A stretch of DNA of 64,000 bases from Moringa oleifera (Eukaryota; Streptophyta; Magnoliopsida; Brassicales; Moringaceae). Below the pieces are notes generated by a model. The model had not been told where the DNA came from. It saw only the letters and a program-made list of their open reading frames with translations, and did not search any database. The stretch spans positions 1 through 64,000 of the forward strand of contig JAJFZO010000064.1 of assembly GCA_021397835.1 (NCBI GenBank), given 5' to 3'. Positions 33,020-48,000 of the stretch are shown here, piece after piece (the first letter of the stretch is position 1; each line of letters opens with the position of its first letter). A program made the translations under genes and the position numbers.

Positions 33020-35160
33020 AACATGTCAGAGGAATGTGCCTCTATTGCCCACATCATGAACACTTTCTTTTTCATACTCTATCTCTTCACTTGATGGAAT
33101 CCTTTGTTTTCTTCTTTGCTCGACAATCATCCATTGTTCAAGGGCACGATGATCTTGTTTTTGACATGGCCAAACCCAGTCATATTTTTCACCAACTAGC
33201 ATTAATGGCTTTGAGTATATGGTGATGATATGACCCTCTTTGTAGTAATACGAGCACAAAGCCATAAGGTCTATGTTCTTCTTCTTGCATATTAAAAAGA
33301 ATAAGTGAATATGTTAGTCATTAAAAATTAATTATGTACCATGTTAATGAAGTATGAAAAAAAAAATAAGTCACTATTATATGGAAAGTCAATCATTGCA
33401 AATTCAAATAATGACATTCATTGCGCAACTCATAACAAGTGCATGCATGGTACCAGAATAACTATAGCCTTTCAATCATGATGCTTTAGCGAAAAAATAT
33501 CGAAATCAAGTAGTGTGACCATCATTTGCAGTGAAACATTTTGTCATTCTTGCAACACCTCATGTGTCCATTCTATTGGCTGAGTTTTGTTGGCCCTGGC
33601 CTTTTCCCATCAATCATGAAACTAATATGGCATCAAGTCTTTTATAAAATTAGCAAAAGTGGTCACAAGCAACTCTTAAGCAGAATTAAGGCTCTTGACT
33701 ATGTTAATAGTCATGACTTGATATCTTCTTATAAGATAATGCACACAAGACCACTTATTAGGGACCTTTCTCATAATATATAAATGACCATATGGTGTAA
33801 TTTTACTAACTCAGACATCAACTACCCAAACTAATCTCTTGTAACTTTATAGAAAAGTTTGCACACATCCTCCCTTTTAAACCTATTATTCACATTTTGT
33901 GTTATTTGCCACATATACAATCCATGTATAGCATTAAAAAACACTATAGCTATGATGGGTTTTTTATTAGATATAAAAACTTGTTCCTTAACTACACCAA
34001 TCGTATCCCTTAGCTAATTCAAAACCACTCCTAGTAATTTACATTCTTAAAACCTCCGTGCTTGACACTAAAGGATAAATCTACTCATTACCATCTTTAT
34101 AAGTAGCTAAAAACATCATACTATTAGACATCCTCCTTCAAGTGAGTATCGTCAATAGCAATGACTAGTTGAATGATACTATGAAATCCCCTAGGTGATT
34201 AACCCAACGCCATGATGAAGTTCCTAAAGTTTCCACTATCACTAGTTTTTATCAAAATAACAATCCCTGGATTATTTTGTTAAAGCATATAGCAAAAAGA
34301 AGATAGTTAATGGGATGACTCAATTGAGTACCCGTATGTCACCAAGGTATGCTCTTTTCCCTTCCATGCCTTGTTGCATAATATCTAGATTCCACACATC
34401 TCTTTCATGTTATTGACTATATCTTTTGGTTTCATGGTGCAACCATTAACATATAACCTTTAAGCAATTACTTTCCTAATAATCTTGCACTAGCTTGACT
34501 GTATCTTCTATAAACTTTCTCTAATGTGCATGTGTGCTAAAGATCACACCTTTTTATTTAAAAATACTCTCCCTACTTTGTTCTTATTGTACAAACTTTT
34601 CATTCACACAAATTCTTATGAAAAACTACAAACACTAATTTGTTGGACTTTAATACTCTATTTCAAATTTTTTTGACAATGCATACAACCTAAGAGTACT
34701 TTTCAAATCTTTTTTGCTGAGAAAGAATTTACCTTTGCTTATAGAGTGTGCACCATTAACAACTTTTATTGGACATGCCTCATTAATGTAATAATTTTCT
34801 ACCCTGAAGTTAGGATTGCATATCTAAATTTCATTTGAATCACTTATAACCTTAATGTAGCCAAAAATTTTGTCTGAATAATGTAATGGTCTAGCATGAT
34901 CAAACTTAGAGGCTGGAGCATAAGTCCACTCAGTTTTAATTTTTGGCATTAGTATGTCGTGATGTTTCCTCATCATGATTATTAATTTGAGTTGTCTTTG
35001 TGTCATCATAAAGTCTTTCAAATTCAATATCATGAATATTCATATCGTTCACATAGAATTCATAATGATAAGGTATGCACGCCTCATTACTCTTAGCTCT
35101 AGATATGGAATAATCAGCTTTCATCAACACTATATTGTCATATAGCTCTCATCATCACTA
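33020..35160 (-). pseudogene. Mutator-like (MuDR/MULE) transposase remnant
   Basis: Minus-strand conceptual translation, from high to low coordinates, first gives an N-terminal segment (35130-34820). A block around RGFHSIIQLVIAIDDTHLKE (about 34200-34141) follows, matching the GFxxCIxPVIAIDGTHLKG motif with the first catalytic Asp. Next are RDTIGVVKEQVFIS and AIHGLYMWQITQNVNNRFK (about 34016-33870), corresponding to the family's DTIG...VFISDR...NAxHGxCxxHLxxN block. The C-terminal region (33265-33026) reads SYYYKEGHIITIYSKP and VGEKYDWVWP, as after the SWIM finger in plant MULEs. Many stops and frameshifts are present. A likely intron ends near 33290. Confidence 0.82.
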
Positions 35161-35539
35161 CAGCTTCCTCATCAATGCAACCTTTATCACCATGTGTATT
35201 TTGCTCTATATTCTTCAACACAAATGTGAAAATGACCCTTGAGAGATTATGATCAAGGACTAAGAATCGAATGTCGCCATTAGTCGGCACCCTTGTCTAT
35301 AACTTGTAGTCATCAAGTCTAAGCAAGATGTATAACTCAAAGTTATAATTGGAGTATTCTTCATCTAAAATTGATTCATATGCTCAATCAATTCTTGTAT
35401 GTGCAACCCTTCTAAACCACCACTGTTATGTTTTGCACAGTATTATCAATATATCAACAATTCAAGTTTTTGTCAACCCTTTCTTTAGTAAAGAACAACA
35501 TTAATTGAACCTCATCATCCATCTTGCATCATGACAAAT

Positions 35540-35900
35540 ATAATCATTGCTAACACAATGACAATTAGCTCTATTAAATACATAATTTTTCTAAGTAATA
35601 ACTCACTATGAAAACATACATAACACTATGATACTTTGTTAAGGCACAATAGTTCATATTAAGTCATTATCCATTTTTATTTAACCCTGATAGTCTCACA
35701 ATATAGTAAATCAATATTACTGAAAAATGTCAATATTTACAAGAAAATATTAACAAAAAATTATTAACCTACAATTACACAAAACGTCATTATTGTACTC
35801 AATAATTCTTTATCGATTTATAGTAACTCACTAAACTTCCATGACAACCAATGTAACATACACAAAACCAACATGTATATGCATAATGCATTTATAGACG
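35540..35900. repeat. Motif array on the right flank of the Mutator remnant
   Basis: Contains AACTCACTATGA, AACACTATGATAC, CATATTAAGTCATTATC and related words, partly complementary to the array at 31025-31325. This is consistent with decayed inverted ends of one element of about 4.9 kb. Exact ends and a 9-bp target duplication were not found. Confidence 0.4.
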
Positions 35901-38900
35901 ATTGTACATCATTAAATTATACTAAAACCTCTCAAAAATCACTCATCCAACATGGATTGAATGTGAAATTTAAACATCAAACAAATTCACACTAAAAAAC
36001 TTAAGAAAGATTTTCAATTCCCTATTATAGTAAAAAAATTTTGATCCATTCCTAGCAATTAACTCATATTTTTTTTACATCTATGAAACATTTCAAATTA
36101 AAATTTATAGTAAAAAATTTTTAATTTGAATATTTAAATTGTTAAAATTTTTAAAAAGTTCAATTTGATTTAAATCAATAAATAAATATTTATTTGAAGA
36201 TGTTTTAAAAGTTAGAGCTTGATCAAAAAGAGAATAAAACTTAATATTTTAAATAACTTTATCCTAAAATAAAATAAGCTCTATCAAGATACTTACTATT
36301 TAATATAAATTTTATAATTTCTTCAAATATATATGACAATAAAATATAAAAATATTTAGTCACATGAAACATATAGGTAAGCTATAAAATAAAAGTAGTG
36401 ACAATGTGGCATACATAATTATTAAAATATTTATGCAATATATATTGGTACCTACGGTCTCTTATATAGAATAAAAAACATATTAGTTGATTATTAATAA
36501 ATTAATATGTATTAATTAAACTCGCAAAAAAAAGTTGTAAATTGTGATGTTACTCTTCAGTTGGTCGGCGAATTTTGATTCGATTAAAATTGTCATGCTC
36601 AATTAGCTTATGAAAAATTGAAATCATGCTCAAATTAATTATTTTAAAATATATGAGTACAATTCAGTTTTCATTTACATTCATTCAAAAATTTTATTTT
36701 CGCCTTTTAATAATTTTTATTTTTTAAAAAAAGTAATAAATTGATTAATCCATCATGCTGTTACATTTTATGCATAAATTTAAACTTGTGAATACCATTT
36801 TTTTGTCTAAATAATTTTGTAAATCAATTTTATTTTCTTTAAATACTAACTTCATTTTATATAATGACAGTTTTATTACATTGATCAAAAATTATTTCTT
36901 TACAATTTTTTTAAGGAATACACCATTTTTATATTTCAATTTTAATTACAAAATTTGTATTATTAATCATTTGTTACATAAGCTAAAATAATTTTTATTT
37001 TTATTTTTATTTTATATTTGATGGAATGATGGGATTAGATAAACTTATTTCATATCTATGTTTATCTTAAGGGGATAATTTATTCCCTTAAATTAGTGGA
37101 ATAAAATTATCTTTTGATGTAATGGGTTAAAGTATAAGAGATAAAATTATAAATAATTATTATGCTTATTAATTAATTATAGTAAAATCTACACTTGTAA
37201 TAAACATTGGATTATATTTATTTTTTAATGTTAAAATATTTTAAAATAAATTTAGATTAATTTTAATATTATATTATATTACACCAAACACATCATAATA
37301 TTTATGTAATCTTAATTTAATTTAGTTCAATCTAATCTAATTATATTCTATCAAGCAATCTAATTATATCTCGCAAGTTAAATGATTATACAAAACAAGT
37401 TATTAACTTAGGTTTTTCCTAACCTTCAATACTAAATTTAACACAATTTTAATGATAAGAGAGAATTTTTTAAAAATATATTTAAACACCATTTTTTTTT
37501 AATCTCTAACTCATTTATACTAAGTTAGTGTTACAAATAATATTTTAATAATAAAATAAATTTAAAAATATTAAACCTTGAACATTTTTCAATTTAAACT
37601 TTATTCTAATTTTTTCAATTATGCCACCAAACTTTTAATTCTGATCAATTTTAACCTCGCTATCTATTTTTTTAACTTTGTTAATAAAATTGAGGATTTT
37701 TCATAGACATTTTGGGAATTAAAAAAGAAAAATCAATGGTCGAATGTTGATGCTGATAAAGACAAAAGAATCAAGCTTTTCTTCTTTGAAAATGTCACTT
37801 GTTATCAAGGATTGAATCATGCTTTAGTGCTTCCAAGTCAACATTTTCATCCTCAAACTGTTAGTTTAGGGCTTCAAATCAAAGAGAGTGATTTTTCGGT
37901 CTAAGTTTTCAAGATTGAATACTAGATTAAATACTATCACACAATGAAAAACTCGACATTTTCCCTAAAAAAAATTACACGTTAAATGAAATTAAAGGAG
38001 AAAAGATGCAAAAGACGTTGAAAAAGGCTATTGAATCTGACTTTCTATCTATTTTTACCCTCTTTTTTTAATCAAAAAAGTTTCTAATTGATTTATTTTC
38101 TTCCTTTTCCAATCCATATCGTATCCTCTCTTTTTTTAATCTAAATTAAAGTCTCTCAAGTAACTTTTATTCTTATCTCTCTCTTGAACCTTTTTCTCCC
38201 CTCAATTTCTCTCCATTACCCATAATAACACAAACACAAATCATGCATTAAGGTTTTGCTGAAAGGCTGAAAATTTTTGAATCAATAAGCTTTAAGTTAT
38301 CTCAATATCCTCTCAATTATAATTATAGAGCGAATTTTGTTAATTGACATCATTTTTCGCTCGATTTAGTTGATGATTGTCAACAAGTATCTCAACCACA
38401 ATGAAGAAGGTGAGTAACCAATAAAAAAAATGAGAGAAGACTTTATCCGACTATAATACTTTTGATTTGATGGAGAAAATTGATGGTGATATGGGATAGA
38501 GTTGAAATTGATCCAAATTGAAAAAGTTTGGTAACATAATTGAGAAAATTGAAAGGACAAGTTTACATTAGAAAGTACATAAAGTTCAAGTTTTTTTATA
38601 CATTTACTTTTAATAATATTATAAAATAATTATTAATAAATAAATTAAATTATATATTTAATATTAATATTATTTTAAAATTCTTGATGAAATATTTTGA
38701 ATAATGTATTTTTTGTAATAATATAATATACATATTGAGTTATTTATCAAAAATTCAACTCGATTGAAAGTTTAAAAAGTAAATTACATAATTAATTAAA
38801 AATAAGAAATATGTTGAATACTATTATAGTATAATACGAATATAGCGATGTATTACAACATTCAATAGATTACTACTACGAAAAATCTCGTTATACCATC

Positions 38901-41700
38901 TCTATAGAGATCAAAAAATTAAAAAGAAAAACCAAAAACATTTTAATAAATTAATGCTGGATTAGAGAAACACTCGTAACCTTTGCTAGAAGTCTTAAAC
39001 TCACATCACAATAATATATGCATGAGAGTCTTAGCCCATGAACTAGATTTTCCTTTTTATAAACTAATTTGAATATATTTATCTAATTATTATTTTATTT
39101 TTTTAAAAGATTATTTTATCTTGTCAAATAATTGTGTAAAATACTAAGTGAATGTTAATAAAAATAGTAGTACTTTCACTTACTTGCAGATTGGTCATAT
39201 CTTGATTTATAAATGATTGAAATTGTTAATAACTTACATTAATTGAAGTTTTACTTTTTTAAAAGAATATTGAAGCTCAAATTCTAAAGTAATCTTGTTT
39301 GGTCTTAAAATAATTAATAGTTATTAAAAAATTGATAAAATAAAAAATAAATTTTTTAAAAAACTTTGAAGTATAATACAACTTACAACTTACATCTTGT
39401 TTAAAAAGTGACATATGAATCTTGATCTTTTATTAATTATCCAAATAAATTCTAGAATTTGACAATGTTTGAAACAAACATTAAGTTAAGGGTAGGATTA
39501 TCTTTTTAATATCTACTTCCTCTAAATGAAATAAAAAACATAATCTTTACTTTTTCGATCTTCATGTGATAGTTTTCATCTTTAAAATTATTCAAATTTT
39601 TGAATTTTTTTTCTCAACTTAACGGTAGCGGATAAGTGTATAAACTTTTCCAATAATCTATTTAATTTGGAAGGATTCGATCGATGAGGATTATAAAAAT
39701 ATAAATGAAATAAATATAATAGAATTTAGCCATGAAGACCCTTGAATTCTTCAAGAGAGAGATTGACTTCAAAGACGGGGACTTCATACCTTTGTCTTTC
39801 AGCATCTTCAGCATAGTTCTCCTCGAGATGTAGAATTTATGACTCTCCACGATATCCAACATTACTTCTCCATCACAGCTTCACTCTCATAACCATTTCC
39901 ATCATTCTTCTCAATTTATCTTCGTCAAGTTTAAGTTCACTATTCTCAGACACTAACACTAAATATGGGTGTACCGCTAGCCACTATATTGTCTACCATA
40001 TGAACTTGAATTAATGATAGATTGATAAGAGAATGCAATAAATTGTAAACAATGTGAGTTTTTCTTTATGTAAGTGCTTTTTTGTATTTTTTTTTAGTGA
40101 TCAAAATATGAGCCCCATCAAAGCGAATAAAAAGTAAAACCCAAAGAAAAGCACAAATATTAACTAAGACTTTATTATTTCTGTCATATTCAAACCATTC
40201 TTGTTGTCGAGCGAAAAAAAAAAACAAACAAGGTTTGGGTTCTTGGGAATTGGTTTTCATAGTTTGAAAAAACTTTTTTAAACAAATTAAGAGAAAGCGA
40301 CAAAATTAAAAGAAGTAAAGAACGAGATTGATAAATTTAACTTTTGATCTTTTCTTCAATATCCCCTTGGATCTCACTCTCACTCTCCTTTTCTCTCACT
40401 TTTTTTTATCTTCTTGCTTGTTAATGAAAGAAAAAAAAAACGGATAGAGAGAAAATAAAAAAAATATTTTGACTAAAATTGACTAAATAAATTTAAAAAT
40501 TCAAAAATATCTTTCATTAAAATTCGACTTTCATTAATAAAAAAGATTTATATGAGTTAAAATTTGTTTAAATATTTTTATAAAAATTGAGATTTAATTC
40601 GACATTAAAAGTATATATTTTCAATTTTTTAAAATATTTATTTTAAAATAAAATAATACAAGATAAGATGATAAAAAAAAACACAATATATGATGGAATA
40701 TGATAAAAATAAAACAAGAAGTGATGAATAAAATAAGACTCGATTTTTTTTATAAACTAATTTAAATCGGATACAAGGGTGCAGAGCTGCTAACTGTTTT
40801 ATCCATCACGTTTTTCACCTGCATTAGAATCATCACCAATACAAAAGAAGACAAAAGAGTCCTTTTATTTAGTCATTCAAAACACGCCTTTGATCTTACT
40901 GCAAAAATTCAATAGGAAGAAACGATTTCTAAGCTTTAATCGGAAAGCGACACCTATGCAGCGTACAGATCATGGGTACCATAGTAATTGCAAGGCACGC
41001 CAAATTGGAAAATTGGGGTCACACCTCACGTAACTCGGACCACTGAACGTTAAACTCGCGCACTCATCACTTTGCGCACTTACCAATGTGAAATTTTGAA
41101 ATGAGTATGACGTCCTAAACGTGAAATTATTAATTTTAATTAATATTAAAAATTTGCATTAAAATTTTAATAAAATATATTTTTAAACATATCAATTTTA
41201 ATTATTATTATTAATAAAATTATTAATTTTTAAATAAATATTATTTTAGATGTTAAAATTTGTATTTTTAATTAAATTTTAATTTTTAAAACATTTTTAA
41301 ATAAATTTTTATTTATTAATTTTATTTAAATTGAATATCGATAAAATAATTGTAAAAAAAATTAATAATACTTTTATTATTAGAATACTTAAAAAATTAT
41401 TTGAATAAATTTTAAACTTTATGTTAAAATTTTAATAATATAAATTTTTAAAATATGTTTTTAATATTTAAAAAAATTTAAATTTTGTTGTGATTGTACT
41501 TAAAATATTTTTTGTCTTTAAATTTTTTAAATTAAAATTTATTTTAATTTAAATATTTTTAATTTTTATTAAAATTTAATTTAATTTTGATGAATAAAAA
41601 TTTACTTGAAATCATTTAAAAAATTAAAATGTAATTAAAAAATAAAAGTTAAAATTTTAAATTATATTTATTTTAATTTTTTTAATGTATTCAAGTATTT
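35900..41700. other. AT-rich intergenic region without a recognised gene
   Basis: Very AT-rich DNA, with long TTTAAAATTT-type stretches at 36000-37600 and 41100-41700. Open frames are short and do not resemble known proteins. Two GTAC cores (40963-40966 and 40976-40979) lie about 1.1 kb before PAA1; GTAC is the core of plant SPL7 copper-response elements but is expected often by chance. Confidence 0.6.
39660..39960 (-). other. Coding-like remnant of unknown family
   Basis: On the minus strand a charged, helical frame (SENSELKLDEDKLRRMM, then after a stop codon LHLEENYAEDAERQRYE and a VNLSLEEFKGLHG stretch) is locally unlike the surrounding AT-rich DNA. It has internal stops. I do not recognise the family. 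Confidence 0.25.
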
Positions 41701-42080
41701 ATGATTTGGCAACTGTGGTCCGCCCTTAAAACCACTTTTGTGGAATAGGCCAGCATGCCTGTCCATTACAGTCACGTGATTCAACCAAAGTCCTTTCTCC
41801 ATTCATTTCCAATCTTACATAATTGTTTATCTTATAATTTTTTATATTTTTTTAAAGGAAAACTGAAAAATAACGTTAAACCGTTTGCGTGGATCCACCG
41901 GTCCCCTTCAGATAACCCCTTCCTGTTGACTTCTTGAAGAAAAGTTAGGAGCAGGCAACCGAGGAGCTCTTCAGAATTCACAGGCACAAACACAGATTAC
42001 ACAGACTGGGATCACCGAGGAACAGAGAATCATTTGCTTCTCTGCTTGGAGTCCTACTGATTAATTATTTCTTTTCTCCA
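41700..42080 (+). promoter_or_regulatory. Proximal promoter and leader of PAA1
   Basis: The sequence changes from AT-rich to balanced composition here. A palindromic G-box CACGTG lies at 41773-41778, about 300 bp before the ATG. Such boxes bind bZIP/bHLH factors and are common in genes for chloroplast proteins. No clear TATA box was assigned. The last 100 bp (GCAGGCAACCGAGGAG to CTCCA before ATG) look like a 5' leader. Confidence 0.45.
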
Positions 42081-45000
42081 ATGGAATCCCGGTTCTCTGT
42101 GCTTACAACAACCACAGCCACAACAAGAGCAACGGCATTGTCTCTCTTCACAGCATCCAAACCTCTGTACCTCCATTTCTCCAGAACCAAATCCCCTTCT
42201 CTGCTGACTCGCTCCTCCCTCCCGAGTTTACTTGTTAATCGCCGAGTGAGATGCATTTATACGAGCTGCCTTAGCAGACCGAGTTGTTCTCTCTATCCCT
42301 CTGCTTCTTACTCTTCCGCCAAGGGCTTGTACGCCGTGGAGTCAGCCTTACGGTGCCGTTTGCAGTGCGTCTCGAGCTCCGCGGCATCTTTTGGAACCTC
42401 TGCAGGGGGAGGCGGCGGCGGGTTTGGTGGAGAGAGCCTCGGGGGAGGTGGCGGCGGCGGCGATGGATCCGACGGTGAAGATACAATGTCAAAATTGGGC
42501 GCTGGGGCTGGTGAAGAGGTCTCTGGATTGTCACGTGACGTCATTATTCTCGATGTTGGAGTATGCACTTTCTCTCCTTCTGGCTGTACATTCTTAGATA
42601 TATTCATGTTTGGGTATGTATTTTGTTAGACAACTCTTTTTTCACAAGTATATGGCCGTCTGGCCAGCACCTTATTATTCTTTTTAATGATTTATTTTTC
42701 TTTTTAACGATTTGGTTTTCTTTTTCTGAACTAGTAATTGGTTATAATTTCTATTTTATAAATTGTACATCAATGCACTTGCAAGTCTTTCATGCTCATA
42801 TAAGTGAAAAAAGTTAAATAGAAACATTGTTTTTGTAATAAAAAAATTATATATATATATATAAACTATAATTGTATAAGACATCAATGTAAGTCTCTGC
42901 ATAAGGTATCTGGATGTGTTCATGCTTGTATAAGTTGAACCAAATGTGTTTTTAACTGTCATTCTCTTTCCTCTTATAAATTTGCTCAGTGTTTTTGAAG
43001 TTTTATCAAATATTGAGTTTTCTATTGTTAAATTTTTGTTGGAGATAGATTCTTTTGTATAGCTTTCTCTTATTTATGGACTCATGTTCATTGCTATATA
43101 TCTTGATTGGAATTTTCTCAAATGAAGGGAATGACGTGTGGGGGATGTGCAGCAAGTGTGAAGAGAATTCTTGAAAGTCAAGTGAGTACTCATTTTTCTT
43201 TTTGGGGAGATTATAATTTTTCTGAAAATTGATGATTCGATAGGTCTGACATGCATGAACAGGAAAAATGCAAAAGAGTTTTTGAATCCTTGCATTTCTT
43301 GCTGTCATTAAAGTTTGACTTCAAAAACTTCCATATGAGCAGAAAATTCTTTTCTATGCTCTCTTTCAGCTGCTATTTTATTAGGATGTTTGGAAAGTTA
43401 ATTATATCTGCTGAGGTTTTGAAGTATGATTATCTAGTAGCTGCTCTACTAATTTGAACATTAATATTTTGGGTGCATTACGCCCTTGTACATTTCATGA
43501 TCTGTAAAACTTTTGAAGTCATGTTTCTTTTCATATTGATAACAATTTGGTCAAATTAGGAGGAGATAACAACAATGGTGGATGATTTTGTGATAAATTT
43601 GTTGTGTGGAATTGGGTTAGGCTTGGATCAAATTAATTGACAATTAATTGCAGTGTATCATGATGCATAGCAACAACACAACAACATTGGGATGTAGTCA
43701 TTTTATTCCGATTGCATGCAACCAACACAACCAAAGTGATGGATGCACTCTTTGAAATTATCTATTTTATTATGAAAGAATTTTTGCTGACTTGTGAACC
43801 AGATTCATAAAAATCATATTAATTTTATTCACAGCCACAAGTTTCATCTGCTAGTGTCAATCTCACAACAGAGACAGCAATAGTATGGCCTAAATCTGAA
43901 GCCAAAGTTGTGCCGAACTGGCAAGAACAGTTAGGGGAGGCACTTGCGAAGCACTTGACTAGTTGTGGTTTTAAGTCTAACCTTCGAGGTATGCGTTTTC
44001 TTGGCATGATCATCATTGACAGGCTTCAACTTCAATTTGCATAGTTGTATGCTTATTTTGGACTTATTACGGTTTTGTTCACTCATGCTTTACAAAAATA
44101 TTATTTAAGAAGGAAAGGTTCTAATTACATGTACTTTGTTTTAATCATATTTTCTTTGACTGTTAAAATTGTTTCACGTCATTTTGCAAGAGAGCTGTGC
44201 TTTTCTGAATTTCTTTTTCTGTTATTTTAATTCAAATTCTGATATTATGGTGTGTGATTGACAACAATTGATGGTCTTGTCATTGTAACGAGTGTCAAAA
44301 ATTGAGCTCCAAACAAGAGGTAAGAGTCATGAGATTCTCCGTATTTCCTACTTGTCTGCCCTTGTGATTGATGCTTAGGTGTAAGAATTGCTTTATGGGC
44401 ATATGGCAGAGAACAAAGCATTGAGAGGATGGAGAGGTCCTTTACTATTTTATGATGTCCTGCATGGCCCTGGTTCTAGCTTCAAATATATATCTTTTCA
44501 ACCTATTGCTACTCTCTTGGGTTCAAAACTTACTCCTTTGCTATCTCATCTTCATCTTGTGACGCTTGTGCATTGGAACTTTGGCCTAAATTTTGATTTT
44601 GCGGGACATGCTAGTGTTTAGTCTCTTCAGGTGAGAAATAGCACCCTTTAGGATATGAAAAGAATACTTAATAGGCAGTCATGTGGTTTCTCGTCATGAT
44701 GCCAGGTACTTTTCAGTAAAAAATATGAGGTCAGACCATGTGTTCATTATTCTGAGAAGATATTAAATTGTAATATTATCTAGTTGTCTGTGGAGCATTT
44801 CTAACTGCAAAACAAGTGGACATCACCATATGTTAGGGTTTTTAAATGATTTTTGTAAAGGCTGGTGGGCAAATGGCAGGTCAGGGAGCTATTGAAGAAG
44901 ATATTTCACCATAAAATGCAAAAGATTTCTTTGAGGAGCAACCATAATTCTTTGTGGTATGTCCTTTATTTGCTGCGCTTCCAATTTCACAGTCTGGTTT

Positions 45001-48000
45001 ATTTGCACGGACGCTACCAGTCTAATTTGTGCTCTTTAGATGTGGAATGATAGGCTTTAGTCTCAGTATTAATGTTATAATTTCTCCCTTAATAGGTAAG
45101 TTAAAGCAGCTACTTGTGGTGGATTGGTTGGAGAAAGGAATTTCTGATGCCAAGGCCTGAGGAGCCTATTTGTTTTGGAGAATCTCTTAAAACTCAATCC
45201 GAGTGTAACAATGCTTTGGTGTTTACTTGGAAACCCAGAAGTTCCCTTTTCTTACCCGTGGATTGTATTTCATCTGTAACCTAGTTTGTATTTGAGCCTG
45301 ATGACAGACTAAGGTGACATTGATGTTTGGTTCTATTTGCCAATGGTCATGAAGCAATATGCCCTAAGTTCTCTTATTTCTGTGGTCTCTTGTCCAAGCT
45401 CCATGCAGTATCTTGCAAAGAATGACTTGTATGGGATTTTGAGATTTACAGTTGGGAATAAATGTTATCTGCCTGTTAATATGCATTCTTGATTCTTCTG
45501 AGTTCCTGACAGAGTTACTGACCTTTTATTTTGTAGTTTATACAGAAAAGAAATATTAACTAATATTTTTGAATAACCACTTTTATCTTTTGGGACTAAA
45601 ATGCAGCTAATATGCTCTGAGTTTTGGGGCTCTGCAAATATGATGTTTTTTTAATATTATTTACAACTATAACGCTTCGGCTCAGGTTGGATCATAGATA
45701 TTAATCATGCCCTGCTTGTTACTGGTATAATCAATTCAAGCTACATTTAGGGCTTTTGTAAAGATATCCCCCAATTGTTCTTGGGTCTTCACCCTGTGGA
45801 GATCAAGCCGTCTTGTAGTTTCTCAAAGATGAATAACAGTCATTTTCAATGTGCTTAGTTCTTTCTTGAAATACATGAATTGGAGGCAATTTGAAGGGCA
45901 GCCTGATTATCACATTATAATTTTGTTTCTTACTTTTTCAAGAAACTAAATTTTTGTAAACAAAGACAAAATAATCGGTAGTAGATCTTTTGTATATCTT
46001 TGAAACTGCCCAATCTACTTATGAGAAACACTCAATATGAGGATGTCCATGATTTTCATACAAGATGCCACATCCAAATGCTCCTTCAAATAACATAGAA
46101 TTCGTTCTAAAGCTGCCTAATGATTAGTTGTTGGGAATAACATAAAATAACTCATAACATTGACAGCATATGCAACATCTGGTCAAGTTACTATACGAAA
46201 ATTCAATTTTCTAACCAATCTTCTATATTTCTCAGGATCCTTAGATAGTTCACCATCTTTTGTAAGTTGCATATTAGGATACATGAGAGTGCTACTTGGC
46301 TTTTTCCTTTATTTTTTTTGTCTTAGTTAAATAAATCAAGCACGTACTTCCTTTGGGATGGAAGAATACCTTATTTACTCCTCCTGACTTCAACATCTAA
46401 GAAATGCGTTAGCATCTCTAAGTTTTTTATGTGAAGCTGAGAGTGAAGAAAGGACTTAGAGATAAGATTCCCATAGCATCAGTTCCAATAATGACAATAT
46501 CATCAACAAATACAACTAGAAGAATGATACCAACTTCAGATTGTTTATGAAGATAGAGTGGTCTTTTTTACTCTTTTTTCATTCCAAATTTTTCAACTGA
46601 TTAAACTTTTCAAACTGAGCTTGTGGACTTTGTCTCAAATCATATAGAGATTTGTGAAGACGACAAAATTTTCCATACTCCCATTAAGCAACAAATCGAG
46701 GAGGTTGTTCCATGTACACCACTTTTTGAAGATCTCCATGAAGGTGAAGAAAAACATTTTTGATATCTAGTTGATACGGAGGTCAATTACGAGTGGCTGT
46801 CATAGAGACAAATAACTGGATTGACCTCACTCTAGCAACACGAGAAAAAGATATTAGAATAATCCACTCCATATGTCTGAGCATAACCCTAGCAAAAAGA
46901 TGGAGGATTTACCTTAACTGTGAACACCTATGTGCACCCAATAGCCTTTTTTTTTTTAATGTAAATCTACCGATTCCCAAAGTACCATTGTCATTTAAAG
47001 CATTCATTTCCTTTATTATTGCTCTATGCCATTTAGGATGAGATATGGCTTTACGAATAGTTTTGATAGAGATAGAATCAAGAGATGCAATAAACGAACT
47101 AGAGGACAATGACAAATGGTTATAAGAAACAAAAGTAGAAATAGGATAAGTACATTGATTTTTATCTTTGCATAAAGTAATAGGATTGGAGACTAAATCT
47201 GATGACGAAGATGTTGGCATAGGACATGTATCAGGAAGAGCTTAGAGCTGAAAATAAACCTGAAGGATAGGAAGCTTAGTTGGTGTAGTAGGAATATGTG
47301 TTGGATGAGTAGGTATAGGAATAATAGATGTAACAGTGTAAACTAACATATCATCCTTCTCTTCTTGACTTGTAGCAATAGAACAATAGAGGATGGAGAG
47401 AAAAAAAAGTGTTTTCAAAGAAAATAACATCATCTGATACAAATATTGATCAAGATCAGAACAATAACACCGATACCCTTTTTGAAGATGAGTGCACCTA
47501 AAAAAAAAACACATTTTAGTAATTTAAGATCTAATTTTGTAATTTTAGGATATACATCACGAATAAAACAAGTACTATCAAATACTGGGGTTCAATAAGA
47601 AATAGAGTTTAGTAAGAAAGAGTATATGATAAGGAACCTCACCATTAAGAATCAGATGAAGGTATGCGATTGATCAAGAAACAAGCTGTGGAAATAACGT
47701 CTACCTAAAAAGGTTTTGGAACGTTCATATGAAATAAAAAAGCTCTTGTGTTTCAAGGAGCTATCTATTTTTCTCTTTACCACTCCATTTTGAGGTGTTG
47801 TACCAATACATGAGAATTGATGAAAAATTCTATTTTTGGTCACATAAGACCAAAACAGCTCAAAAAAAAAATTCTTTGGTATTATCATTTCGCAATGTAT
47901 GCACAGAAACATGAGATTGAGTTTTGATTCAGAATAAAAAGCACTAAAGTGCAAAAGTAACTCACAACGAGATTTCATTAAATATAGTCAAGTAACACGA

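Noticed and set aside
40963..40979. Two GTAC cores 13 bp apart as copper-response elements for PAA1.
   Set aside because: They lie about 1.1 kb from the start codon, and GTAC occurs often by chance. Kept only as a remark.
42271..42607. Long minus-strand and alternative-frame open frames over PAA1 exon 1, rich in Pro or Arg.
   Set aside because: They arise from the GC-rich Gly-linker coding sequence read in other frames. The plus frame alone joins to the metal-binding exon.
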